Source of the DNA: Pyxidicoccus parkwaysis
GTDB taxonomy: Bacteria > Myxococcota > Myxococcia > Myxococcales > Myxococcaceae
Direction of reading: 5' to 3'
Length of the DNA stretch: 64,000 nucleotides
Assembly: GCF_017301735.1 (NCBI RefSeq)
Contig: NZ_CP071090.1
Location: 186,001 to 250,000 of the forward strand
Positions 42,301 to 48,888 of this stretch are shown here, piece by piece. Made by a program: the position numbers and the translations under genes. Under the pieces are notes generated by a model. It ran no database searches, was not told where the DNA came from, and worked only from the letters and a program-made list of their open reading frames with translations. Numbering within the stretch: the first letter of the stretch is position 1; each line of letters starts with the position of its first letter.

Positions 42301-43291
42301 GTGCTCTCTCGAGAGAGACCTCCACGAGCCGGGCTGCCAGGGCCGCATAGTCCATGCCCGCGGCCTTGGCGGCCTTGGCGAACCCTGCGCTCGGGTGAAG
42401 GTCACAGTTGGGGTTGATGTCGATGACGTAGGGCACGCCCTCCGGAGACACCCGGAGGTCGACCCGTCCATAGTCCTGACAGTCCAGTGCTGCAAAGGCT
42501 TCCAGCGCCACCTGCACGCACCTCGCCTCCAGCGACGCGTCCACCTGGCAGGGCCCGCTGGTCGTGTCGCGGTACTCGTCCGACTCCGGCTCCCACTTGG
42601 CGGTGTAGGAGACGATGTTCGGCCGCTCCTCGAAAGTACGGCCGAAGTGAATCTCCGTCAGCGGCAGCGGCTGGCGCGGCTGGTTGCCCAGCAGCGGGAC
42701 GTAGATTTCACGTCCCGGAATGAACTGCTCCACCAGCGCGGGCTGATGGAAGGTGCGGAGCACCGCGTCACAGGCACGCACCAGCGCGGCGCGGTCATGG
42801 ACGACGGAGTCCGCCGTCACGCCCACGCTGGCGTCCTCGCGCGCGGGCTTGACGATGAGGGGCCACGGCAAATCAATGGCGAGCGCGTCCTCGAGCTTCT
42901 GCACCACGCGGAAGGCGGGAGTGGGCACGCCGCGCGCGCTCAGCACCTCCTTGGCCTTCGGCTTGTGGAGCGCCAGCCCCAGCGAGAGGGCGGACGAGCC
43001 GGTGTAGGGCAGCCCGAGCGCATCCAGCAGGCAGGGGACCGCCATCTCTCCACGGCTGTCCGCCGCGAGCGACTCGCAGAGGTTGACGACGAGGTCCGGC
43101 TGGCGCCGGCGCAGCGTGTCCACGAAGTCCAGCCGGTCGCCTTCGATGGCGAGCGGCTCGGCGAGGGTGTCTCCGCGGGAGAGCGCCTCGGCCAGCGCCG
43201 AGGCGACGCGCACGACATCCTCGCGGGCCTCCCGTCCGGGGTCGTCCTCGAGGAGGTCGTGGTCGCGGTTGTGCAGCAGGATGATGTGCAT
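42212..43291 (-). CDS. ATP-grasp ligase, D-Ala-D-Ala ligase-like
   Basis: A 359-residue ATP-grasp enzyme with a pre-ATP-grasp domain (MHIILLHNRD to VVNLCESLAAD), the ATP-binding strand LPWPLIVKPAREDASVGV, the hinge ALVEQFIPGREIYVPL, and the C-terminal metal-binding EGVPYVIDINPNCDLHP (Asp and two Asn for Mg). It ligates a carboxylate to an amine with ATP. It resembles Ddl, but no cell-wall genes are adjacent and the C terminus carries an extra 40 residues that overlap the GNAT gene. A role in a small peptide or amino-acid derivative is more likely than peptidoglycan. Confidence 0.9.
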   Translation of the reverse strand: MHIILLHNRDHDLLEDDPGREAREDVVRVASALAEALSRGDTLAEPLAIEGDRLDFVDTLRRRQPDLVVNLCESLAADSRGEMAVPCLLDALGLPYTGSSALSLGLALHKPKAKEVLSARGVPTPAFRVVQKLEDALAIDLPWPLIVKPAREDASVGVTADSVVHDRAALVRACDAVLRTFHQPALVEQFIPGREIYVPLLGNQPRQPLPLTEIHFGRTFEERPNIVSYTAKWEPESDEYRDTTSGPCQVDASLEARCVQVALEAFAALDCQDYGRVDLRVSPEGVPYVIDINPNCDLHPSAGFAKAAKAAGMDYAALAARLVEVSLERAHGHPATRRKGQGAPRRADSKDRNLLAAGG

Positions 43292-43346
43292 TCGTAGGTG
43301 GCGGAAGGGTTAGCACGTCCCCCGCATCGATCCCAGTCCGTGGATG

Positions 43347-43416
43347 ACGGTTGGCTACCTCCTGGGCTACCTCCCGGAAGGGTATGAAGTACGGTTGGCT
43401 ACCTCCCGGAGAGGTA
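43347..43416 (+). promoter_or_regulatory. repeated operator-like elements upstream of the HD gene
   Basis: ACGGTTGGCTACCTCC occurs at 43347-43362 and 43391-43406. Overlapping these are two palindromes, TACCTCCCGGAAGGGTA (43368-43384, imperfect) and TACCTCCCGGAGAGGTA (43400-43416, perfect 6-bp arms), 32 bp apart or three helical turns. They lie 24-93 bases before the HD start and probably bind a dimeric repressor. Confidence 0.55.
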
Positions 43417-43439
43417 TCCAGGAGTATGGAAAGAGGACC

Positions 43440-44735
43440 ATGCGCATCCGCGACCCCATCCACGGCACCATCCCCGTCTCTGACGCGGAGAAGGCCGTCA
43501 TCGACAGCCGGCACTACCAGCGGCTTCGCTACGTGCGCCAGCTGGGCTTCGGAGACCTCGCCTTTCCGGGCGCCACGCACACGCGCCACGTCCACTCCCT
43601 GGGCGCCATGCACGTGGCCTCGCGCGTCTTCGGCGCGGTGGCCTCGCGCTCGTCACTGCCGGACGAGGTGCGGGAGCGCTTCTGTGCGGCCGTCCGCCTG
43701 GCGGTGCTCTGCCATGACTTGGGCCACATGCCGCTGTCCCATGCCTCGGAGCGGATTGCTCCGAAGCGCTCCCTCCTGCGCCTGCCCTCCTGGCTGGACT
43801 CCACTGCGGAGGGGGAGCAGGCCACCCACGAGGACTTCACGGCGAAAATCCTCCTCGACAGCTCGCTGACGCCCATCATCCAGCAGCACTTCGGCACGCT
43901 GGACATCACCCCCATGGCGGCGGTGGCGCTGATTACCGGCGCGAAGCCGCCCAGGGACCCGGGCTTCACGCACCAGGGCGTGGACTGGTCACCGCTGCTG
44001 CGGGCCATCGTCTCCGGTGAGTTGGACGCGGACCGCATGGACTACCTGCTGCGGGACTCCTTCTACACGGGAGTCAACTACGGCCGGTACGACATGGATT
44101 GGATCATCAACAACCTCAACCCGGCGGTGAAGGACGGGCGGGCGTACCTCGCGCTGAGCCGGGCGGCGGCCTTCGCCTTCGAGGACTTCCTGCTGAGCCG
44201 CTACCACATGTTCGTGTCGGTGTACCTGCACCACACGTCGGTCAACTTCGACTACATGCTGCGGCGCTACTACGAGGAGTCACCCGGCGAGTTCGAGATT
44301 CCAGCAGACTCGGAAGCCTTCCTCCTCTGCGACGACGCGGCGCTCTGGTACACGCTGCGCCGCTCGAAGAACCGCTGGGCGGAGCGCATCACCCGGCGGC
44401 AGGGCTTCAAGCTGCTGGCGCAATTCACCGAGCGTGACACGGGCTACGATTTGGACGTGCTGCGCAGCGCGCTGGTGACGCACAACTTCGAACACTACGT
44501 CGTCGAGTCGCAGAACGTGCTCAGCAAGTACGCCTCGGGCCCGGGAGGCAAGGGACCGAGCCTGTTCATCATCGACGCTTCGACGGGGCGTTTGACGGAA
44601 GTGGCGCGCTACACGCCGCTGTATCAGCGATACAGTGGCGCGGTGCGCCTCAGCCGTCTGTACGTACGGCCGGACCAGGCGGAGAAGGCGCACGAGCTGA
44701 TGGGCCGGCTCCTCGGCCAGACGGTGCAACCATGA
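43440..44735 (+). CDS. HD-domain phosphohydrolase (dNTPase/SamHD1-like)
   Basis: A 431-residue HD-superfamily enzyme. It starts with the family sequence IRDPIHGTIPVSDAEKAVID, then RLRYVRQLG, H of TRHVHSLGAM, the catalytic HD in CHDLGHMPLSHASE, and the second-shell SGELDADRMDYLLRDS. These are the elements of the SamHD1/YdhJ-type metal-dependent phosphohydrolases that act on nucleotides. ATG at 43440 matches the family N terminus. The frame opens at 43344 but would cross the operator-like repeats. Its stop overlaps the Nudix-MBL gene by four bases, suggesting a nucleotide clean-up unit. Confidence 0.92.
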   Translation: MRIRDPIHGTIPVSDAEKAVIDSRHYQRLRYVRQLGFGDLAFPGATHTRHVHSLGAMHVASRVFGAVASRSSLPDEVRERFCAAVRLAVLCHDLGHMPLSHASERIAPKRSLLRLPSWLDSTAEGEQATHEDFTAKILLDSSLTPIIQQHFGTLDITPMAAVALITGAKPPRDPGFTHQGVDWSPLLRAIVSGELDADRMDYLLRDSFYTGVNYGRYDMDWIINNLNPAVKDGRAYLALSRAAAFAFEDFLLSRYHMFVSVYLHHTSVNFDYMLRRYYEESPGEFEIPADSEAFLLCDDAALWYTLRRSKNRWAERITRRQGFKLLAQFTERDTGYDLDVLRSALVTHNFEHYVVESQNVLSKYASGPGGKGPSLFIIDASTGRLTEVARYTPLYQRYSGAVRLSRLYVRPDQAEKAHELMGRLLGQTVQP

Positions 44736-46264
44736 GCGAGCGTCTTCCCGGTCTGGGCCTCGGCCTGGACGCGTCCCACACCCCCGTCGAGCCCCGTCCG
44801 TCCTCGGTGGCCGTGCTCTACCGGCGCGCGCCTAGTGGCGTGGAGGTGTACTGGGTGAAGCGCGGCAAGCAGCTCGCCTTCGCGGGCGGCTTCTATGCCT
44901 TCCCGGGCGGGAAGCTGGACGCGGCGGACGCCGAGGTGCCGGTGCACGGCGCCTCGGGAGAGGAGGCCGCGCTGCGCTCGGCCGCGGCGCGCGAGCTGTT
45001 CGAGGAGGCGGGCGTGCTGGTGGCGCAGGGCGCGGAGGCCCTGTCACCGGAGAAGGTGAAGGAGCTGCGCAAGGCGCTGCTGGAGGGGAAGCGGGGCTGG
45101 GCCGAGCTCTTGAAGTCGGAGGGGCTGGAGCTGCGGGCGGAGGACTTCCGCGCGGCGGGCCGGTGGGTGACGCCGCCGTCCCTGCCGGTGCGCTTCGACA
45201 CGCGCTTCTACCTGGTGGAGGCCCACGCGCACGCGAGCGCGGAGTGGTGGCCGGGAGAGCTGGCCGAGGGCGCGTGGGTGACGCCGGCCGAGGCGCTGGC
45301 GCGGTGGGGGGACGGCACGGCGCTGTTGCACCCGCCCGCGCTGCACGCCTTCCAGGTGCTGGGCCACTTCACGGACGAGGCGGACGCGCGGGCCCGGATG
45401 ACGACGCCGCCGTACTGCCCGGGCTACATCGCGCAGCGCATCGAGTTCCAGCAGGGCGTGCGCGTCATCGCGCTGGAGACGCCCACGCTGCCGCCGGCCG
45501 CGCACACGAATGCGTACGTGCTGGGCAACGGCGAGCTGCTGGTGGTGGACCCGGGCTCCTCGGACGTGAAGCAGTACGCGAAGCTGCTGTCGCTGGTGTC
45601 GGGGCTGAAGGCGGAGGGCTTCAAGGTGGTGGCGGTGGTGCTCACCCACCACCATGGAGACCACATCGGCGGAGCGCGCGCGGTGAAGGAGCGGCTGGGC
45701 GTGCCGCTGTGGTGCCATGCGCGCACGGCGGACCGGCTGGACTTCCCGGTGGAGCGGCTGCTGGAGGACGGCGAGGTGCTGGAGTTGGCGGGTGACGTGC
45801 CGCAGCGCTGGCACGTGCTGCACACGCCGGGACATGCACAGGGCCACATCTGCCTCGTGGACGAGCGCAGCCGCGCGGCGGTGGTGGGGGACATGGTGGC
45901 GGGCGTGGGCACCATCGTCATCGACCCGCCCGAGGGCAACATGCGCGAGTACCTGGCGCAGTTGGCGCGGCTGCGGGACTGGCCGGTGACGACGCTGTAC
46001 CCGGCGCATGGACAGCCCATGCCGGACGGGCCCGCGAAGCTGGAGGAGTACCTCAAGCATCGCGCGCTGCGCGAGTCGCTCATCCTCCAGGCCCTGCCGG
46101 CGGAGGGCGCCACGCTGGCGCAGGTGGTGGCCACGGCCTACGCGGACACGCCGCCGCTGCTGCACCCGGTGGCCGAGCGCAGCGCACTGGCGACGCTGGA
46201 GAAGCTGATGGAAGAGGGGCGCGTGCGCGAGGAGTCCCTGCAGTACTTCCGCGTCGGGACTTGA
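44732..46264 (+). CDS. Nudix hydrolase - metallo-beta-lactamase fusion
   Basis: A 510-residue two-domain enzyme. The N-terminal Nudix domain (about 20-245) has the box GGFYAFPGGKLD, then RSAAARELFEEAGVLV with an insertion of about 15 residues relative to GX5EX7REUXEEXGU. The C-terminal MBL domain (about 250-510) has LTHHHGDHIGG (HxHxDH), HTPGHAQGHICL, and AVVGDMVAG for the two zinc ions, and resembles LACTB2. A Nudix-MBL fusion could remove a nucleoside diphosphate then hydrolyse a thioester, phosphodiester or RNA. It is coupled to the HD phosphohydrolase by an ATGA overlap. A stretch of its 3' end is repeated at 46897-46933. Confidence 0.92.
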   Translation: MSERLPGLGLGLDASHTPVEPRPSSVAVLYRRAPSGVEVYWVKRGKQLAFAGGFYAFPGGKLDAADAEVPVHGASGEEAALRSAAARELFEEAGVLVAQGAEALSPEKVKELRKALLEGKRGWAELLKSEGLELRAEDFRAAGRWVTPPSLPVRFDTRFYLVEAHAHASAEWWPGELAEGAWVTPAEALARWGDGTALLHPPALHAFQVLGHFTDEADARARMTTPPYCPGYIAQRIEFQQGVRVIALETPTLPPAAHTNAYVLGNGELLVVDPGSSDVKQYAKLLSLVSGLKAEGFKVVAVVLTHHHGDHIGGARAVKERLGVPLWCHARTADRLDFPVERLLEDGEVLELAGDVPQRWHVLHTPGHAQGHICLVDERSRAAVVGDMVAGVGTIVIDPPEGNMREYLAQLARLRDWPVTTLYPAHGQPMPDGPAKLEEYLKHRALRESLILQALPAEGATLAQVVATAYADTPPLLHPVAERSALATLEKLMEEGRVREESLQYFRVGT

Positions 46265-46291
46265 GGCACGCGCCCCCGGGGCACCTACGGG

Positions 46292-46723
46292 CTACTGGTT
46301 GCCCTGCTCCTTGTCGATGGTCTTCGCCTGGTTGTGGGTCTTGTTCTCGACGTCGAAGCTGGTGCGGACCTGGTCGCCTTCCTTGAACTCTTTCTTGAGA
46401 TGGGCGTTGATGTTCTCACCCTTCTTGAGGGGCTTGCCCTGAATCATCGTGGTGTGGCTCACCGCGATGGGGACCACCTCGCCGTTGTCGGTCTGGATGA
46501 GGAGCGCCGTCTCCCGCGTCTCCACCACCTTGCCCATCAGCTGGTGCTTGCCCTCGGCCGGCTTCGACTGCTCGCTGTACGACGACGACGTCTGCTTGGT
46601 GGTCGACGACGTTTGCTTGCTGGACGACGACGGGTCCTGCGTGCCCGGGTCCGACTCGCTCTGCGCCAGCGCGGCCCCGCCCAGCGTCAGTCCGACAATC
46701 AGGCCCATGAGTTGGAGCTTCAT
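46292..46723 (-). CDS. small exported protein
   Basis: A 143-residue protein. ATG at 46723 has GGAGGG eight bases upstream; the signal peptide MKLQLMGLIVGLTLGGAALA ends at Ala-Gln. A Ser/Thr/Gln-rich linker (SSSSKQTSSTTKQTSSS) leads to an 80-residue beta-rich domain (GKVVETRETALLIQTDNGEV, EFKEGDQVRTSFDVENKT). It shares pattern with the lipoprotein at 55356-55784 (strand LIQTDNG/IAVADAN, then G-x-x-VRxSF). Both may be periplasmic OB-like binders. The family was not recognised. Confidence 0.8.
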   Translation of the reverse strand: MKLQLMGLIVGLTLGGAALAQSESDPGTQDPSSSSKQTSSTTKQTSSSYSEQSKPAEGKHQLMGKVVETRETALLIQTDNGEVVPIAVSHTTMIQGKPLKKGENINAHLKKEFKEGDQVRTSFDVENKTHNQAKTIDKEQGNQ

Positions 46724-46896
46724 GATGGTTTCCCTCCTCCGTGGGAGACGGCGTGAAACGCGTCCCTGCCGAGAACGTGGGCATGTGCGACGCGGCACGC
46801 CATGGGATGAAGGGGACTGGCGAGGGATGTGCGAGCCGCTCGGCTCCCAGCCTCCCCACTCCGGAGTGTTCGCTGCCCGGCCTTCCGCGCCGATTC

Positions 46897-46955
46897 AGAA
46901 GCTGATGGAAGAGGGGCGCGTGCGCGAGGAGTCGCTTCAGGACTTTCGCGTGTAG
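46897..46955 (+). repeat. duplicated 3' end of the Nudix-MBL gene
   Basis: 46897-46933 is identical to 46200-46236 (37 bases), then diverges to the stop at 46953-46955. Both encode KLMEEGRVREESLQ followed by YFRVGT or DFRV and a stop. There is no start codon in place for an independent gene. The copies flank the small exported-protein gene and lie in the same orientation. Confidence 0.85.
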
Positions 46956-46985
46956 GCGCTCCGATTCGAGTGCAGGATGGGTGAC

Positions 46986-47972
46986 ATGCTCGTCACCGAG
47001 GATGCACTCCGGCGGTTCATCGTCTCGTTGCGAAAGGGCTCCATGGCAGCGGCGCCTTCGCCCGCCGTGCGGGACTTCGCTGAGCGCGCCCGCACGCTCG
47101 ACCCGCGCGGACTCGTTCGTGAAGGCACGGCGCTCCTGAAGGCGGAAGAGGAGGCCGCCGTCGCACGCGTGGTGCTGCGCACGCTGCGGGGCCTGCTGGG
47201 GGACATCGAGGAGCATGGCGACTACAGCGAGTTCGCCGACGAGGCGCCATTCGTGCGGCGCGCCGTCTCCACCTGGAAGAAGCGGGTGGACGACGACGAG
47301 GACGACGTGCTGCTCGCTGACGACCTCGAGTCATCCCTGGTGGCGGTGGTGCCGTCGGCCGACATCACGCAAGCGGAGGTGAAGGCCTGGAAGGTGCTGA
47401 GCAAGAGCCGCCGCCTCGCCACGGCCCTGACGGCCCTCGTGAAGAAGCCTGTCTCACCGTGGTTCGCCGAGCTGGCCGTGGCGTACATCGGGCGCGAGGT
47501 GACGCGCATCGCGAAGAGCCCGCGGGCTGAGTCCTGGCAGTCGAAGCTCGACGACGTGCCGGTGCTGCTCGGCTTGCTGCCCAGGCTGGGCACGCCTCCC
47601 ATCTTCACTCCGCGCGTGCTGCGCGCCGCCAACCTGGTGGTGCTCTGTCACAAGCACGCTCCCACGCGTGAGGCCCTGGCCGCGATGGGCGCTCTCGAGG
47701 CCTCCAAGGCCGACTCGGAGCGCGCCGCGCGCATCACCCGGATGGCCGCCGTCAGGGCCGGCGTCCGCGCCGCGAATGCGCGACGTGCAACGAAGACGGC
47801 ACAACGGACGACGAAGACAGCGCGCAAGACGACGAAGACAGCGCGCAAGACGACGAAGACGGCGCGCAAGCCGATGAAGACAGCAGCGCACAAGACGACG
47901 AAGACGGCGCGCAAGGCGACGAAGACGGCGCGCAAGGCGACGAAGACGGCGCGCAAGAAGACGACCCGCTGA
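46986..47972 (+). CDS. unknown protein with histone H1-like Lys-rich tail
   Basis: A 328-residue protein (331 from the ATG at 46977). The N-terminal 260 residues are helical with an acidic patch (KKRVDDDEDDVLLADDLESS). The C-terminal 65 residues are eight near-perfect heptads of the type TTKTARK, one variant reading PMKTAAHK, resembling the basic tails of bacterial H1-like proteins (HctA, AlgP). Such tails bind DNA or RNA non-specifically. The start at 46986 has AGGA eight bases upstream, better than 46977. The body is not recognised. The stop codon falls inside the first unit of a 28-bp tandem repeat. Confidence 0.78.
   Translation: MLVTEDALRRFIVSLRKGSMAAAPSPAVRDFAERARTLDPRGLVREGTALLKAEEEAAVARVVLRTLRGLLGDIEEHGDYSEFADEAPFVRRAVSTWKKRVDDDEDDVLLADDLESSLVAVVPSADITQAEVKAWKVLSKSRRLATALTALVKKPVSPWFAELAVAYIGREVTRIAKSPRAESWQSKLDDVPVLLGLLPRLGTPPIFTPRVLRAANLVVLCHKHAPTREALAAMGALEASKADSERAARITRMAAVRAGVRAANARRATKTAQRTTKTARKTTKTARKTTKTARKPMKTAAHKTTKTARKATKTARKATKTARKKTTR
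47787..47969 (+). repeat. 21-bp in-frame repeats encoding the basic tail
   Basis: Units such as ACGAAGACGGCGCGCAAG plus three bases recur about eight times with a 21-bp period, encoding (T/A)TKTARK. The near-identity at DNA level suggests slippage or recent expansion. Confidence 0.85.
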
Positions 47973-48077
47973 AGCGCCGGGCCGCTGCCGTGCCCGCTGA
48001 CGCGCCGGGCTGCTGCCGTGCCCGCTGAAGCGCCGTGCCGCTGCCGTGCCTGCTGAAGCGTCGGGCCTCTGCCGTGC
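47966..48077 (+). repeat. 28-bp tandem repeat, four units
   Basis: Four consecutive 28-bp units begin at 47966, 47994, 48022 and 48050, of the form CCGCTGAAGCGCCGGGCC plus GCTGCCGTGC, with one to five differences. The array starts on the last codons of the H1-tail gene and ends one base before the convergent gene's stop at 48078. Confidence 0.9.
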
Positions 48078-48854
48078 TCAGAAGCGGCCCATCAACCCGA
48101 GGCGGGGGCCGTGCTCCGTCATCCCCGCCAGGGGAACGACGTGGACCTGGGACTGGCGGGAGAGGCGGGCCGGAGGTGCGGCGGGTGTGGAGGACTGGGA
48201 CAGCTCATAGCCCGCGGTGGCGCCGACAATGGGCATCACCAGCAGCGCGAGCGAGAGCGCGTCGCTGTCCCCCGAGTCGAGCAGCAGCGCGCCCAGCAGC
48301 GCGCCGCCCCAGCCCACGAGGCTTCCACCCGTGGTGGCGAGCAGCGTGCCCCGGCCTCCCATGACCCGGCCGCCCGTCCACGTGCCGGCGGGGATGCCAA
48401 TCAGCACACCGGCGAAGCCGCCCACCAGCGAGACGACGCGGCAGTCGTCGCAGCCCACCGTGGGCAGCGCCAGGACGTAGCCGGCCACCAACCCCACGGT
48501 GCCAGCGACGATGCCGCCTGCTGTTCCGCCCACCAACTCCACGGCCACTCGGGGCACCGGGTCTTCCTTGCGAGCGTCGGCACGGCCGGGCAGGGCGGGC
48601 TCGCTGAGGGCCGTCGTGGAGGCCTCGTCATGGCTCGCGGCCCCGCGCGGGTTCTCGCCCTCGGCGGGAGGCCTTCCGCGCAACGGCTGGTCCGTCCCGG
48701 ACGCGGGGATGAGCGGAGGTGGGGTCAGCTCGGGGGCGGGGGCCTGGGCCGGCTCCTCTCCGGATGCCTCCTGGCCCCACGCGGGAGCCGTGCCCGCGAG
48801 GAGGAGGAGCGTCAGCCAGAAGGGGAGGGCGCGCGAGGACTTCACCGGGGCCAC
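48078..48854 (-). CDS. exported Gly-rich membrane-associated protein, unknown
   Basis: A 258-residue protein with a signal peptide (SSRALPFWLTLLLLAGTAPAWG), a Pro/Glu-rich low-complexity segment (residues 30-95) and a C-terminal half of Gly-zipper-like hydrophobic stretches (GGTAGGIVAGTVGLVAGYVL, GGSLVGWGGALLGALLL) with one Cys pair (GCDDCR). It may insert in the outer or inner membrane. The start is a GTG at 48854 or 48845; neither has a clear ribosome-binding site. No family assigned. Confidence 0.7.
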   Translation of the reverse strand: MAPVKSSRALPFWLTLLLLAGTAPAWGQEASGEEPAQAPAPELTPPPLIPASGTDQPLRGRPPAEGENPRGAASHDEASTTALSEPALPGRADARKEDPVPRVAVELVGGTAGGIVAGTVGLVAGYVLALPTVGCDDCRVVSLVGGFAGVLIGIPAGTWTGGRVMGGRGTLLATTGGSLVGWGGALLGALLLDSGDSDALSLALLVMPIVGATAGYELSQSSTPAAPPARLSRQSQVHVVPLAGMTEHGPRLGLMGRF

Positions 48855-48888
48855 GCTACCGCAACGCGGGGCCCTCCGTCGCGCCGGC

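Noticed and set aside
42212-43291. Cell-wall D-Ala-D-Ala ligase (ddl)
   Set aside because: Overall family fits, but no mur/fts genes are near and the overlapping GNAT partner and C-terminal extension make another substrate more likely.
46862-46955. Independent small gene ending KLMEEGRVREESLQDFRV
   Set aside because: It has no convincing start or ribosome-binding site and is explained as a copied gene terminus.
47787-47969. Possible CRISPR array
   Set aside because: The repeats are contiguous 21-bp coding units without spacers and encode the Lys-rich tail.
47966-48077. Possible CRISPR or phage attachment repeat
   Set aside because: Units are directly tandem with no unique spacers, and no integrase or cas gene is near.
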